64,000 bases of DNA from Odoribacter laneus YIT 12061 (lineage in GTDB: Bacteria > Bacteroidota > Bacteroidia > Bacteroidales > Marinifilaceae), in contig NZ_JH594596.1 in NCBI RefSeq assembly GCF_000243215.1, forward strand, positions 2,053,194-2,117,193, in the 5' to 3' direction. The notes beneath the pieces were generated by a model, which worked only from the letters and a program-made list of their open reading frames with translations, ran no database searches and was not told where the DNA came from. Both the position numbers and the translations under genes were made by a program. Positions 7,649 to 17,456 of the stretch are shown here, in pieces. Each line of letters begins with the position of its first letter. Positions within the stretch are counted from its first letter, which is position 1.

Positions 7649-10600
7649 GCCGAATTTCCTTTCTTTTTATAAAAAAGTGCTTCGCGATTCTCCGGTTCTA
7701 GCTGTAAGGCCTTATCCAACAAGGCCATTGCATTTCCAGGTTTATTTACCGTCTGCATATATAAAGCCCGCAGAACATATAATTCAGCGTCAGTATCTAT
7801 TCCCTCCAAACGCTTCAGCAAACGAGCCGCTTCCGTATAATTGCGTTGCATCAGCCTCAATCTCAATTCTACCTTTAATATCGCCAGATAGTTTGGTTCC
7901 GCTTTCAATACTTTCCGGACAATCTGTTCCGCCTGTGCATAATTTTTTATACGGCAAAGACAATCTGCTAAATGAGTCAATGCCGATATATCCGGAATGT
8001 ATTTTACAGCCTGGTTGTATAAATCAGCCGCCTGCCTGTAATCCCCGTTTATATGCATAATATCAGCAGCCAGCAACAAAGCTTTCGGATAATTGGGACG
8101 TATATTCAGTAATTTATTCAGATCATTGATAGCTGCCTGGTAATTTTTCATGGAGAAATAAACCAATGCTTTCAGGTAGTAAGCATCCACCGAAACGGAA
8201 TTCTGTGCCAGCATCCGTTCTGTCGCAGACAAAGCCGCCGGATAATTTCCTTGTTTGATATGAGACATTGCCTGCATATACAGAGCTTCATTTAATGCCG
8301 GATGTAAAGACAGGGCTTTTTCTGCACTTTTCAATGCTTTCTCATACTGTTTGTCTACATAATACAATTTCGACATTCTGGCCCACACTTCCTCACTTCC
8401 GGGCTCCTCTGCCGTATATTCTTCAAATGCCTGCAACGCTTCGGAAATCTTATTCTCTTTTTCCAGTTCAAAACCTTGCAAATCTTTTTTAGTCGGCCGC
8501 TTTACAACACAGGACATAGGATACCCGTCTACAGCAGGAGAATACAGATTTTCAACAGGAGGATATAAACCGTGTTGCAATTGAAACCGGTTTACATATA
8601 CATTTCCCAATAAAGCGTAATCCCAATTCTTTGAATACTTTTCGTAATAACGGCTATATATCACCTTAACATTGGTATCTTTTCGGAAATAATAGGAAAC
8701 GCCGTCCGGGAACTGAGTGACGATAATCGTTTTCCGATCGGCTGCCAAGGGAACGTTTTTTTTAAACCAATCTGCGGAAGCTTTGAGCGAATTGAAATAA
8801 TAATCCGTTTCATAATTTCCATAACATTTTTTCAACCCTCCCGCCAACTCGTTGAAATATACATATTGATTAGGGTGATTCCTGAAAAAATGAATAACCG
8901 GTAATGCCAACAATCCTCCCATCCCGATCAGTACTCCTATCTGCAAATATTTATTTCTGTACTCCAAGAGTTTTGTCCAGAAAAAAGCAGCCAGAATTAC
9001 CATTGGCGGAATAACAAATAGCATGTGCCGGATTCCCCCGTACAGGTTTGAATTTTTATAAATTATCCAAAACAAAGGGAACAAAAAAGCAAAGCATACA
9101 AAATAAAGCGGTAGCGTGAAAGCTTTCCGTTTCACCAGCATATAAATGCCCACCCCTATACATCCGAACACCGTTATCAAAGGCATACCGATCCACAAAT
9201 ACTTCGGAGCATATTTCCAGGGCAACATATTGGACATCATTTGTTCCCCATCGAATATAGTCCTCAAACCGATGCTATAGTTGGTAAACTTTTGCAAAGA
9301 GAACAATACGTTCGTCAACGGCTTTTGCAAAGCAAAAGGCCACAGCAAAATGGCCAGTATATAGCTGATGACAATAACGACAATAAAGACCTGCAAAATA
9401 GTCCCAAGAGGCTTACGGTATTTACCAATTTTATAGCTTTCTTTTAACCCATAGACAGAAATATAATATAATCCGCCATACATCAATAACATGGGATACA
9501 AAATCAATCCGCCGGAACGGGTGCCCAACGCCAGGGCTATCCCCAAAATCAGACCGATCATATGCCGCAACCGGAAGAAAGGATAATAATCAAACAAGCG
9601 GATGGTATAATAAACGGCCATTAAATAACCGACGGCAAAGGGAATGTCTTTCAGATTGTTCATACTATGTCCGAAATAACGGGGAGTAAAAAACAGCAGC
9701 AATACAGATAAAAGTCCGCATACTCCTCCTCCCAGCCTCCACCCGAGCAATCCTGCAAATAAAATTCCTAAAGCCCCATTCAAGGCACAGATGACATGCC
9801 GCACTTCGTAATAGTTATCAAGGTGGAAAACATCACATATGGCAGCAGCCATTACTTGCATTGAAATACCGTATAAATGCAAAGCGGTTTTCGGTTGATG
9901 GAGAGCAGCCGGATCCCCTTTGGTAAAATAGTCCAGCACATAAGCTGCATGCCGGGAATCGACTGGTTCATCACCCGTAATACCGTAATCTTGGCTGATA
10001 TACGGCATAAATACAAAAGCAAAAGCGACGGAGAGAAACAGGAGAGCCCGAAATGTCATTTCCCGGGGAGCTTTGCCTGATGCCTGAAAAAATTCTTTAA
10101 AAAATTTACCCGAAAACAGATAAGTAAAAGGAATACGAAAAGCATAATTCCAGAATAGCTTCCGGTTATTTTCTTTGGGGGGAAGAAGATTCTTTCCGAT
10201 ATCGGTTTTCGTTTTTATCGGGCAGAACTTGATTCCTGCAGTTTTATACAAGCTATATCCGACAGCCTTCATCGGCTCGGCACATAAATCCTGCCCGGCA
10301 TACGTTTTTAGGAAAAAAGATTTCGGCCCCAGAAAAAGAGGACTTTCTATCACTTTTTCATCTGCCTTCCAAAGATTAAGTATGCCGCTCCCTTTCCTTT
10401 GCTTACCGGAATTATTTACGTAACCCACACAATGTGAATGCTTTTCGTTCAGATAATTTCCCACAACATCGGCAATCGTCGACCAAGAGAAAAGACCATT
10501 CTTCACCAAAAGCACTGTTTCCGCTTCCGTAGAATGCAACAATTGTATATATTCCTGTTGTGTAACCGATTCCGGTAGGCTCCTTACTTCCCATTCGTAA

Positions 10601-10683
10601 TTTCCCGGTTTACTTTCTTCCCTCCCCTTTACCGGCGAATCGTATAAAAGCAAAATCTTTTCTTTGATACTTTTTGTGCTCAT
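7639..10683 (-). CDS. GT39/PMT-like membrane glycosyltransferase fused to TPR repeats
   Basis: A 1014-residue three-part protein. Residues 1 to about 195 are soluble and without an obvious family. About 205-600 hold some eleven hydrophobic helices of a GT-C fold, with an acidic GITGDEPVDSRH motif in the first loop where PMT/ArnT enzymes place the catalytic Asp/Glu and a FFTPRYFGHSMNN motif after. About 690-1010 are TPR repeats (pattern A..Y.A......L...P). GT-C enzymes use lipid-linked sugars to glycosylate proteins or glycans outside the cytoplasm; the TPR tail may hold a protein partner. First gene of the operon, with a -7 box at 10776-10769. Confidence 0.85.
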   Translation of the reverse strand: MSTKSIKEKILLLYDSPVKGREESKPGNYEWEVRSLPESVTQQEYIQLLHSTEAETVLLVKNGLFSWSTIADVVGNYLNEKHSHCVGYVNNSGKQRKGSGILNLWKADEKVIESPLFLGPKSFFLKTYAGQDLCAEPMKAVGYSLYKTAGIKFCPIKTKTDIGKNLLPPKENNRKLFWNYAFRIPFTYLFSGKFFKEFFQASGKAPREMTFRALLFLSVAFAFVFMPYISQDYGITGDEPVDSRHAAYVLDYFTKGDPAALHQPKTALHLYGISMQVMAAAICDVFHLDNYYEVRHVICALNGALGILFAGLLGWRLGGGVCGLLSVLLLFFTPRYFGHSMNNLKDIPFAVGYLMAVYYTIRLFDYYPFFRLRHMIGLILGIALALGTRSGGLILYPMLLMYGGLYYISVYGLKESYKIGKYRKPLGTILQVFIVVIVISYILAILLWPFALQKPLTNVLFSLQKFTNYSIGLRTIFDGEQMMSNMLPWKYAPKYLWIGMPLITVFGCIGVGIYMLVKRKAFTLPLYFVCFAFLFPLFWIIYKNSNLYGGIRHMLFVIPPMVILAAFFWTKLLEYRNKYLQIGVLIGMGGLLALPVIHFFRNHPNQYVYFNELAGGLKKCYGNYETDYYFNSLKASADWFKKNVPLAADRKTIIVTQFPDGVSYYFRKDTNVKVIYSRYYEKYSKNWDYALLGNVYVNRFQLQHGLYPPVENLYSPAVDGYPMSCVVKRPTKKDLQGFELEKENKISEALQAFEEYTAEEPGSEEVWARMSKLYYVDKQYEKALKSAEKALSLHPALNEALYMQAMSHIKQGNYPAALSATERMLAQNSVSVDAYYLKALVYFSMKNYQAAINDLNKLLNIRPNYPKALLLAADIMHINGDYRQAADLYNQAVKYIPDISALTHLADCLCRIKNYAQAEQIVRKVLKAEPNYLAILKVELRLRLMQRNYTEAARLLKRLEGIDTDAELYVLRALYMQTVNKPGNAMALLDKALQLEPENREALFYKKKGNSAWI

Positions 10684-10768
10684 ACTATAGCTAACTTACT
10701 TTACAAGACAATTTCCTTTTCCCCACACGTCCCACCTTATACCGTAAAATCCTTAACTCATTCAGAGA

Positions 10769-10776
10769 CAAAGATA
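10769..10776 (-). promoter_or_regulatory. -7 box of the glycosylation operon
   Basis: TATCTTTG on the minus strand, an exact -7 match, 86 bp before the GT-C gene start. It is divergent from the dnaK promoter about 130 bp away. Confidence 0.5.
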
Positions 10777-10879
10777 GAAAAAGAATAAAGAAAAAAGAGA
10801 GAATGAAGAATCTAAAAAAATTTAACGGAAGAATGACTCAACCCATTTCGTGGGGATGCGTATACAACAAATATGACGT

Positions 10880-10911
10880 TTTGACACGAAACATGACATT
10901 TCATAATCTTA
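10880..10911 (+). promoter_or_regulatory. dnaK promoter
   Basis: TTTG (10880-10883), 20 nt, then TAATCTTA (10904-10911): the spacing and half of the -7 box match the Bacteroidetes consensus. The same bases also read as TTGACA-N17-TAATCT, an E. coli-like sigma-70 promoter. Predicted leader before dnaK is about 135 nt. No CIRCE (TTAGCACTC-type) repeat was seen, so HrcA control is not supported. Confidence 0.5.
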
Positions 10912-10958
10912 TTTATATAAAATCCGACATTTTTACAAAAAATGGAAGGGAGAATAAA

Positions 10959-11039
10959 ATGGCATACGGTTTGTTAAAAGATAATCGTATTCAAGGGAAA
11001 ACCTTAAGAGGAAAGAAAACGAATAATATAAACAAATAA
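10959..11039 (+). CDS. Possible 26-codon leader peptide before dnaK
   Basis: A short frame in the dnaK leader starts at an ATG preceded by a purine-rich GGAAGGGAG at normal Shine-Dalgarno distance and ends 13 bp before the dnaK ATG. It encodes a basic peptide ([12 protein letters not shown]...) with no family. It may be a real upstream peptide coupling translation into dnaK, or only chance; Bacteroidetes rarely use strong Shine-Dalgarno sites, which makes this one stand out. Confidence 0.25.
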   Translation: MAYGLLKDNRIQGKTLRGKKTNNINK

Positions 11040-11052
11040 AATAAAACGCATT

Positions 11053-12975
11053 ATGGGAAAAATAATTGGAATTGACTTAGGAACTACAAACTCTTGCGTA
11101 GCCGTAATGGAAGGTAATGAGCCGGTAGTAATTCCGAACAGTGAAGGCAGACGTACCACCCCTTCAATTGTTGCATTTGTGGATAACGGAGAAAGAAAAG
11201 TAGGTGACCCGGCTAAACGTCAGGCAATTACAAACCCGAGAAAAACCATTTATTCGATTAAACGGTTTATGGGAGAAAGTTATGATCAGGTAGCAAACGA
11301 AGTTAAACGTGTAGCTTATGAGGTAGTGAGAGGAGACAACAACACTCCCCGGGTAGTCATCGACGATCGGAAATACTCTCCGCAGGAAATTTCAGCCATG
11401 ATTCTCCAGAAGATGAAGAAAACAGCTGAAGATTATCTGGGACAGGAAATTACAGAAGCTGTGATTACAGTTCCGGCTTATTTTAGTGATTCTCAACGTC
11501 AGGCAACCAAAGAAGCCGGAGAAATTGCCGGATTAAGTGTGAAACGTATTATCAACGAACCGACAGCTGCCGCTTTGGCATACGGTTTGGATAAGAAAGA
11601 CAAAGATATGAAGATCGCCGTATTCGACTTAGGGGGCGGTACTTTTGATATCTCTATCCTGGAATTAGGCGACGGCGTATTCGAAGTAAAATCTACAAAC
11701 GGGGATACCCACTTAGGGGGTGATGATTTCGATGATATTATCATAAATTGGCTGGCTGACGAATTCAAAAAAGATGAAGGCGTAGATATCCGCAAAGATC
11801 CGATGGCTCACCAACGTCTGAAAGAAGCAGCCGAAAAAGCAAAGATCGAATTGTCAAGTTCTACAACTACGGAAATCAACCTTCCGTATATCTTCCCGGT
11901 AGACGGTATTCCCAAACACTTGGTAAGAACACTGACAAGAGCTCAATTCGACCAACTGACCTATAAATTAGTAGAAGCCACTATTGAACCTTGTAGAAAA
12001 GCGTTGAAAGATGCCGGTTTACAAGCTTCTCAAATTGACGAAGTCATTTTGGTCGGTGGTTCTACCCGTATTCCTGCTGTTCAGAAAAAAGTAGAAGAAT
12101 TTTTCGGTAAAGTTCCTTCTAAAGGTGTGAATCCGGACGAAGTAGTAGCTGTAGGGGCTGCTATCCAAGGCGGTGTTTTGACAGGAGAAGTAAAAGACGT
12201 ATTGTTGTTGGACGTTACCCCGCTGTCATTGGGTATTGAAACCTTAGGCGGAGTAATGACGAAATTAATCGAGGCCAACACAACCATCCCGACGAAAAAA
12301 TCAGAAGTCTTCTCTACAGCTGCCGATAATCAGCCTTCTGTAGAAATTCATATCTTACAGGGAGAACGTCCTTTAGCAAAAGACAATAAAACGATCGGTC
12401 GTTTCCATTTGGACAGCATTCCACCGGCCCCCAGAGGAATACCTCAGATCGAAGTAACCTTTGATATCGATGCAAACGGTATTTTGAACGTATCTGCTAA
12501 AGACAAAGCCACAGGTAAAGAACAATCTATCCGTATTGAAGCTTCTTCCGGTTTGTCCGATGCCGATATCAAACGGATGAAAGACGAAGCAACTGCCAAT
12601 GCTGAAGCCGACCGGAAAGAAAAAGAACGGATCGATACGATCAACAAAGCAGACTCTATGATCTTTCAGACAGAAAAACAACTGAAAGAATTCGGAGACA
12701 AACTGCCGGCAGACAAAAAGGCACCGATCGAATCGGCTCTGCAGGAACTGAAAGACGCTCACAAAGCTCAGGATATCGATCGTATCAACAGCGCTATCGA
12801 CAAACTGAACAACGTTTTCCAGGCCGCTTCACAGGAAATGTACAATGCCCAGGCTCAACAACAGCAAGGCGGCGCACAACAAGGTCCTCAGGGGAATCCC
12901 AACGCTGGCCAACAAACCAACAACAGCGGCAAAGACCAGGAAGTAACCGATGTAGACTTTGAAGAAGTCAAATAA
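11053..12975 (+). CDS. dnaK: Chaperone DnaK (Hsp70)
   Basis: ATP-dependent cytoplasmic chaperone of 640 residues, the normal length. The nucleotide-binding domain shows [13 protein letters not shown] at the N terminus, [15 protein letters not shown] near 195, and [10 protein letters not shown] near 340. The linker [15 protein letters not shown] leads to the substrate-binding domain, and the Gln/Gly-rich lid tail ends in an acidic [11 protein letters not shown]. It stands alone: grpE and dnaJ are not adjacent. A strong terminator follows 30 bp after the stop. Confidence 0.99.
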   Translation: MGKIIGIDLGTTNSCVAVMEGNEPVVIPNSEGRRTTPSIVAFVDNGERKVGDPAKRQAITNPRKTIYSIKRFMGESYDQVANEVKRVAYEVVRGDNNTPRVVIDDRKYSPQEISAMILQKMKKTAEDYLGQEITEAVITVPAYFSDSQRQATKEAGEIAGLSVKRIINEPTAAALAYGLDKKDKDMKIAVFDLGGGTFDISILELGDGVFEVKSTNGDTHLGGDDFDDIIINWLADEFKKDEGVDIRKDPMAHQRLKEAAEKAKIELSSSTTTEINLPYIFPVDGIPKHLVRTLTRAQFDQLTYKLVEATIEPCRKALKDAGLQASQIDEVILVGGSTRIPAVQKKVEEFFGKVPSKGVNPDEVVAVGAAIQGGVLTGEVKDVLLLDVTPLSLGIETLGGVMTKLIEANTTIPTKKSEVFSTAADNQPSVEIHILQGERPLAKDNKTIGRFHLDSIPPAPRGIPQIEVTFDIDANGILNVSAKDKATGKEQSIRIEASSGLSDADIKRMKDEATANAEADRKEKERIDTINKADSMIFQTEKQLKEFGDKLPADKKAPIESALQELKDAHKAQDIDRINSAIDKLNNVFQAASQEMYNAQAQQQQGGAQQGPQGNPNAGQQTNNSGKDQEVTDVDFEEVK

Positions 12976-13006
12976 AAAGTGATAAATAAAAATCACAAAT
13001 AATTAT

Positions 13007-13047
13007 AAAATCGCAGTAAAACACAACTTTACTGCGATTTTTGTTTT
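13007..13047 (+). terminator. Rho-independent terminator of dnaK
   Basis: A perfect 14-bp stem (AAAATCGCAGTAAA / TTTACTGCGATTTT) with a 7-nt loop, followed by TGTTTTT. Confidence 0.9.
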
Positions 13048-13069
13048 TACAGATTTCCGATTCGTTTTA

Positions 13070-13098
13070 TTTGCATATCGTCTTTTATCTTATATTTG
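13070..13098 (+). promoter_or_regulatory. Promoter of the AraC-family gene
   Basis: TTTG (13070-13073), 17 nt, TATATTTG (13091-13098). The -7 box is exact; the spacing is slightly short. The leader to the ATG is about 170 nt, unusually long, and has no open frame of note. Confidence 0.5.
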
Positions 13099-13273
13099 TA
13101 CAATTAATTGTAGCAGCACCCCTTCGGCAACAAGGCGAAATTCAGCAATACTAAAAGGAGATTGTAGCCGATTAAGAATGCAAAGAAAGGCACTGGATAG
13201 GATTCAAAACAAGGTTTAGAAAAAGGCAGAATAAAAAGCGGTTGCAAATAAGCCCTAAAACAGACAGAAGGCT

Positions 13274-14011
13274 ATGAATTATGTCGAAATTTCCCCTACA
13301 AATGAAATTTCATCTTTTGTAAAATGTTTTTGGAAGTATGAAAACAAGGATAAAGATGCTCAATATACCATTTTCCCCAATGGTTATTTTGAACTTTTTA
13401 TGATATTTGAGCAACAGCATTTATTCTCTGTCTTTTTATCGGGATTAAGGACAAAACCTTTTGAGGTTTTTATTCCGAAAGGAATTATCGTTTCTGCCAT
13501 CAGGTTTCCGCTTTCAGCATCCGAGTATCTCTTTGAACAAGAGATCTGTTCGATACGGGATACTACGATGCCCTTGGACTCCAATTTTTGGGGATTAAAA
13601 AAATGGGAAAATCTTTCTTTCGAAGATAGAACAAAAGAGATTTCCGGAAAAATATCCCATATGCTCAGCGAAAAAGAAATAGACCGGAAGAAATTATCTC
13701 TCCTTCAAACAGTCTATTCCCCGGATCTAACCGTAAAAGAAATAGCGGAAAAAATCCTTTGGGACAGAAGAAAAATCAACCGGTATTTCAATCATCAATT
13801 CGGACTTTCTTTAAAGACCTTTTTAAATATAATCAGACTCAGAAATTCTTTTGAAGCGCTGAAAAACGGGACGCTGTATCCCGATTCAAATTATTACGAT
13901 CAATCGCACTATATAAAAGAAGTGAAAAAATATACGGGAGAATTACCTAAAGATTTATCAAAAAATGAATGTGACCGTTTTTTACAATTTTCGGTCAATA
14001 AGAAATCCTAA
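13274..14011 (+). CDS. AraC-family transcriptional regulator
   Basis: DNA-binding regulator of 245 residues. The N-terminal ~120 residues resemble the cupin-like sensor of DUF6597-type AraC proteins (IFPNGYFELFMIF). The C-terminal ~100 residues carry two helix-turn-helix units: LTVKEIAEKILWDRRKINRYF, then an F-G-x-S-x-K-x-F stretch leading into RLRNSFEAL and a final YDQSHYIKEVKKYTG, the AraC signature. The ligand is unknown. It lies 31 bp before a membrane-protein gene in the same direction, the most likely regulated partner. The DNA is AT-richer than the flanks, which could mean recent acquisition. Confidence 0.88.
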   Translation: MNYVEISPTNEISSFVKCFWKYENKDKDAQYTIFPNGYFELFMIFEQQHLFSVFLSGLRTKPFEVFIPKGIIVSAIRFPLSASEYLFEQEICSIRDTTMPLDSNFWGLKKWENLSFEDRTKEISGKISHMLSEKEIDRKKLSLLQTVYSPDLTVKEIAEKILWDRRKINRYFNHQFGLSLKTFLNIIRLRNSFEALKNGTLYPDSNYYDQSHYIKEVKKYTGELPKDLSKNECDRFLQFSVNKKS

Positions 14012-14042
14012 TTTTGTTTCGTAAATTTAATGCGGTAACAAA

Positions 14043-14819
14043 ATGGAAAGAATAGATTATATAACCAGAAAGTGGTGGTTCTTTGTCATACTGGTTATTT
14101 CCCAATTCCTGTTTCTCCCTTATGCCAGTAAAAATTTCCAAGTGGAACAGATCAATACGATCATTTATACCACACTTACAAATTCCATCCAATTAAAAAT
14201 TAGCAGTTACTCTGTTTATTTTCAGATTTTATCTTTAATAATACTTGTTTTATTGATTGTTCTCAAAAACAGGATGAAACTTATTTTTAATCTCTATGTT
14301 GCTGTAAGTTATATCCTTTTCGCTTTTGTCCAAAATATAGCCATCACCGAAAAATATGGCTGGAGTATAGTTACGGTTAATGTTATCATGTTTCTGTTTG
14401 TAGCTTATGTGTGGGTCATCGAAATATTTCAATCGAAAAATGATTATTCATTTTCCCCTTTCCAATGGAAATATAGCTGGATGATACTGCTTTCACTGTT
14501 TGCCTATCTGTGTCCCTTATCTGCCGACGGTTTCAACTTCAATCCGGCACATTTCGTCTATAAGAATTCGGCAACAGCATTCTGCTTGACAACGCCCTTG
14601 TTTCTAACTCTTATGACGTTGAACATCCCACGCATAAACATTGTCACTTACCGGGTTACAGCGATCATCGGTTTTATTATAGGCCTTTATAATATGCTTT
14701 CTTTTCTGAATCCCTATACAATAAATATAGGAATTTTACACCTACCTTTACTTATAATCTCCCTCTATGCTTGTCTGCTCAGTTATAGAATAAAATCATT
14801 TTCCGTACAAAATAAATAG
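14043..14819 (+). CDS. Multi-pass membrane protein, unknown function
   Basis: A 258-residue, very hydrophobic protein with about seven predicted membrane helices and short loops rich in Lys/Asn; no signal peptide and no recognised motif. I do not recognise a family. It follows the AraC regulator by 31 bp and is probably cotranscribed with it. AT-rich like that gene. Confidence 0.75.
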   Translation: MERIDYITRKWWFFVILVISQFLFLPYASKNFQVEQINTIIYTTLTNSIQLKISSYSVYFQILSLIILVLLIVLKNRMKLIFNLYVAVSYILFAFVQNIAITEKYGWSIVTVNVIMFLFVAYVWVIEIFQSKNDYSFSPFQWKYSWMILLSLFAYLCPLSADGFNFNPAHFVYKNSATAFCLTTPLFLTLMTLNIPRINIVTYRVTAIIGFIIGLYNMLSFLNPYTINIGILHLPLLIISLYACLLSYRIKSFSVQNK

Positions 14820-14943
14820 AGATCGTCTGTCTGTTTTCAGAATAAGGATAAAATTCATTTTCTCTTCTTTCTCAATCCCGTTCAAAATATATATTTTCGC
14901 TGAATTTTATCGGCCGGCAAAAGGCATTGCTAAGAATCTGGAT

Positions 14944-15879
14944 ATGACAAAAAACGAATGGAAAGGACATGGGGCCATGTGGGGAGCGGAAGTGATGTGG
15001 GGACTTATGGCACCAGTTTCGAAACTGGTATTGGCCAGTGCTGTGACTCCGTTATTACTGACGGATTGCCGTATGTTGGGAGCAGCTTGCTTATTTTGGC
15101 TGGCGTCTGTTTTCACCAAACCCGAGCACGTAGCGTCTAAAGATCTGCTGCTGCTCTTTTTTGCCTCTCTGTTAGGAATTGTATTCAACCAAGGATCTTT
15201 TATATTTGGATTAAGTCTGACATCACCGATCAATGCATCTATTATAACCACCAGTTCCCCTATCCTTACCATGATCATCGCAGCTTTTTATTTGCGGGAG
15301 CCGGTTACAGGTAAAAAATTAGCAGGGGTATTTTTAGGCGCCCTAGGAGCTTTATTACTGATTGTGAGCGGACAGCAAAACGCTGCAGGGAATAGTAATA
15401 TCTGGGGGGATTTGCTCTGCTTACTCGCACAACTCAGTTTTTCTTTCTATCTCGTCTTGTATAAAGGATTAACCGCCCGTTATTCGCCCATCACTCTGAT
15501 GAAATGGATGTTTACTTACGCTTCTATCTGTCTGATTCCTTTTTCATACCCTGAAATTCTATCCACAGACTGGTTATCTCTAGGCGGAAGCGTCCTCACC
15601 GGCTTGGTGGCCGTTGTATTCTGTGCCACTTTTATCAGCTATCTGCTCATTCCTCTGGGACAACGTTATTTGCGCCCCACAGTTACCAGTATGTACAATT
15701 ATATCCAACCCATCGTTGCCAGTAGCGTAGCCATCTATTGGGGCATGGACCATTTCAATATGTTGAAAGTCCTGGCAGTTATACTGGTATTTACAGGCGT
15801 ATTCTTTGTCACGACCAGCCGCAGCCGGGCAGATCTGGAAAAGAAAGGAATGAAAGATCTGAAAGAAACAGCACGTTAA
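14944..15879 (+). CDS. EamA/DMT superfamily transporter
   Basis: Inner-membrane transporter of the drug/metabolite superfamily, 311 residues with ten membrane helices in two EamA repeats (about 10-145 and 160-295). The first-repeat end shows the usual SLTSPINASIITTSSPILT pattern and the second the YLLIPLGQRYLRPTVTSMYNYIQP pattern. Substrate not predictable: amino acids, metabolites or drugs are all possible. A TATTTTCG -7-like box sits about 45 bp upstream (14892-14899). Its stop overlaps the convergent dacB stop by 4 bp. Confidence 0.9.
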   Translation: MTKNEWKGHGAMWGAEVMWGLMAPVSKLVLASAVTPLLLTDCRMLGAACLFWLASVFTKPEHVASKDLLLLFFASLLGIVFNQGSFIFGLSLTSPINASIITTSSPILTMIIAAFYLREPVTGKKLAGVFLGALGALLLIVSGQQNAAGNSNIWGDLLCLLAQLSFSFYLVLYKGLTARYSPITLMKWMFTYASICLIPFSYPEILSTDWLSLGGSVLTGLVAVVFCATFISYLLIPLGQRYLRPTVTSMYNYIQPIVASSVAIYWGMDHFNMLKVLAVILVFTGVFFVTTSRSRADLEKKGMKDLKETAR

Positions 15880-17258
15880 TAACTAACCCAATCCGACAAA
15901 AAAGCACCCACAGCTTCATACACAACAGCAGCCGGACAGGTGTAATTATTGATAAAAAAGGCAAATGCCAACCGTTTTCCGGAAGAGGTCGTCAGATAAC
16001 CTGCCAGACAACGAACTCCGGAGAAAGATCCCGTTTTGGCAGATAATTTATTTTTCAAAACCGGATGATGCCGGAGGTAAACATTCAATCCCCTATCCGT
16101 ACCGGCTACAGGCAAAGAACATACCCAGGCTGTGTTGTTCCGCTGGGTATAGAGCAAATGAGCAATTGTTTCTGCCGGTATAGCATTTTGCGGCGACAAG
16201 CCACAGGCATCTTTTAAAAGGATTCCTGACGTATCTATCCCTTGTCCGGACAACCATCGTTTGAGAGCCCTTTCATACTGAAAAGGAGCCATCAATTGCC
16301 CCAAGGCTTCGGCAAAAAGATTTACACTGGATTTATTGGTATGAAACACGATTTCCTCCAGCAGAGGCGAAGTATATACCCATAATTCCTCCAGCGTTGT
16401 ATTTCTTGGTATCCGTTGCTCTATCTTTATCCCCTCTTTTTTTAAATAAGTCGTCAGTTCCGCTATAAAATATTTTTCCGGCTGGTGCATGGCTCCTTTC
16501 ACCTGAAAAGAAGCCTGATGGGCAGGCAAAGTACCTTTAACATACAACACATTACTATAAGGCCCTCCGTATATCCAGGCATTATCTCCTCCAGAGGCCG
16601 CCGCCTTTACTTGATTTCTAAAACGAATTTCAGACAAAGCCGGTTCTACCGAAAGCAAGCGAGCCGTCGTTCCTGCGGCTCCCGTCGTAAAATTTAAGCA
16701 ATAGGTATTGTCCCGGTAATTAAAACGATGACAAAGAGCTCCATAATAATTGGAAATATCTTCCCAAGGCCAGGAGCCGGGTATCTCCTCCTCACTCTCC
16801 CCCTGGACGATAATACGACCTTTTATGGTATGTATGCCCTTTTCCCGCAACACCGAAACGAATTTACGGATAAAGCAGGAATCCGGAAAATAACGGGAAT
16901 CCGGCGTGGGGTCTCCCGAAGGTACAATCACCACATCTCCTTCGATAGCATGCTCCCGGATACCTCCCGAATAAAAGACACGGGTCTTAAAACAGAAATC
17001 TGCCCCTCTTTTCTCCAATGCCCAAGCCGAAGGGAGTAATTTAGCTACAGAAGCCGGATGCAAAGCCAATTGTCCCTGATAATTGAATACCTCTTTTCCA
17101 TCGGCACAATCCCGTATAGCTATTCCCATAACAGCATTCCTCAAGCCGGCATTGGCCAACAAACGTTCCAAAGCTAAACCCGACTGGGCGTACAGAGCAG
17201 TCGCTCCCAAACACAAAACCATCCACAATCCTCCGAAGAATTTCAGACTTTGCTTCAC
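15876..17258 (-). CDS. dacB: D-alanyl-D-alanine carboxypeptidase/endopeptidase (PBP4 type)
   Basis: Low-molecular-weight penicillin-binding protein that trims or cleaves peptidoglycan cross-links in the periplasm. Residues 1-24 are a signal peptide ending ALYAQ. The serine triad is complete: SVAK at 70-73, SVN in KSSVNLFAEAL, and KTG in LSAKTGSFSG. Length 460 fits family S13. The start overlaps xseB by 4 bp, so it is translationally coupled to the exonuclease VII genes, a neighbourhood with no evident functional link. Confidence 0.95.
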   Translation of the reverse strand: MKQSLKFFGGLWMVLCLGATALYAQSGLALERLLANAGLRNAVMGIAIRDCADGKEVFNYQGQLALHPASVAKLLPSAWALEKRGADFCFKTRVFYSGGIREHAIEGDVVIVPSGDPTPDSRYFPDSCFIRKFVSVLREKGIHTIKGRIIVQGESEEEIPGSWPWEDISNYYGALCHRFNYRDNTYCLNFTTGAAGTTARLLSVEPALSEIRFRNQVKAAASGGDNAWIYGGPYSNVLYVKGTLPAHQASFQVKGAMHQPEKYFIAELTTYLKKEGIKIEQRIPRNTTLEELWVYTSPLLEEIVFHTNKSSVNLFAEALGQLMAPFQYERALKRWLSGQGIDTSGILLKDACGLSPQNAIPAETIAHLLYTQRNNTAWVCSLPVAGTDRGLNVYLRHHPVLKNKLSAKTGSFSGVRCLAGYLTTSSGKRLAFAFFINNYTCPAAVVYEAVGAFLSDWVSY

Positions 17259-17452
17259 TCTTCCATTGATTTTAAAATATTTTCCACTTCTTCCTCCGTG
17301 TCGTGAAGTTTCGATTTACAAAAGGCGATCAACTGGGAAACCCGCTTTACTTTTGCACTCAGTTCATCCACATCCAGTTTATTTTCTTCCAGCAAGGCTA
17401 CAATACTTTCAATTTCAGCCATAGCCTCTTTATAATTTAACTTTTCTTCCAT
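17255..17452 (-). CDS. xseB: Exodeoxyribonuclease VII small subunit
   Basis: A 65-residue helical subunit that binds XseA in multiple copies to form exonuclease VII, which degrades single-stranded DNA. Seen: the family core YKEAMAEIESIVALLEE followed by LDVDELSAKVKRV. It starts 4 bp after the xseA stop. Confidence 0.95.
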   Translation of the reverse strand: MEEKLNYKEAMAEIESIVALLEENKLDVDELSAKVKRVSQLIAFCKSKLHDTEEEVENILKSMEE

Positions 17453-17456
17453 CGTA

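Noticed and set aside
10803-11039. 78-codon open frame upstream of dnaK
   Set aside because: It runs through the dnaK promoter elements and has no family resemblance; only its last 26 codons have a plausible start and were kept as a low-confidence leader peptide.
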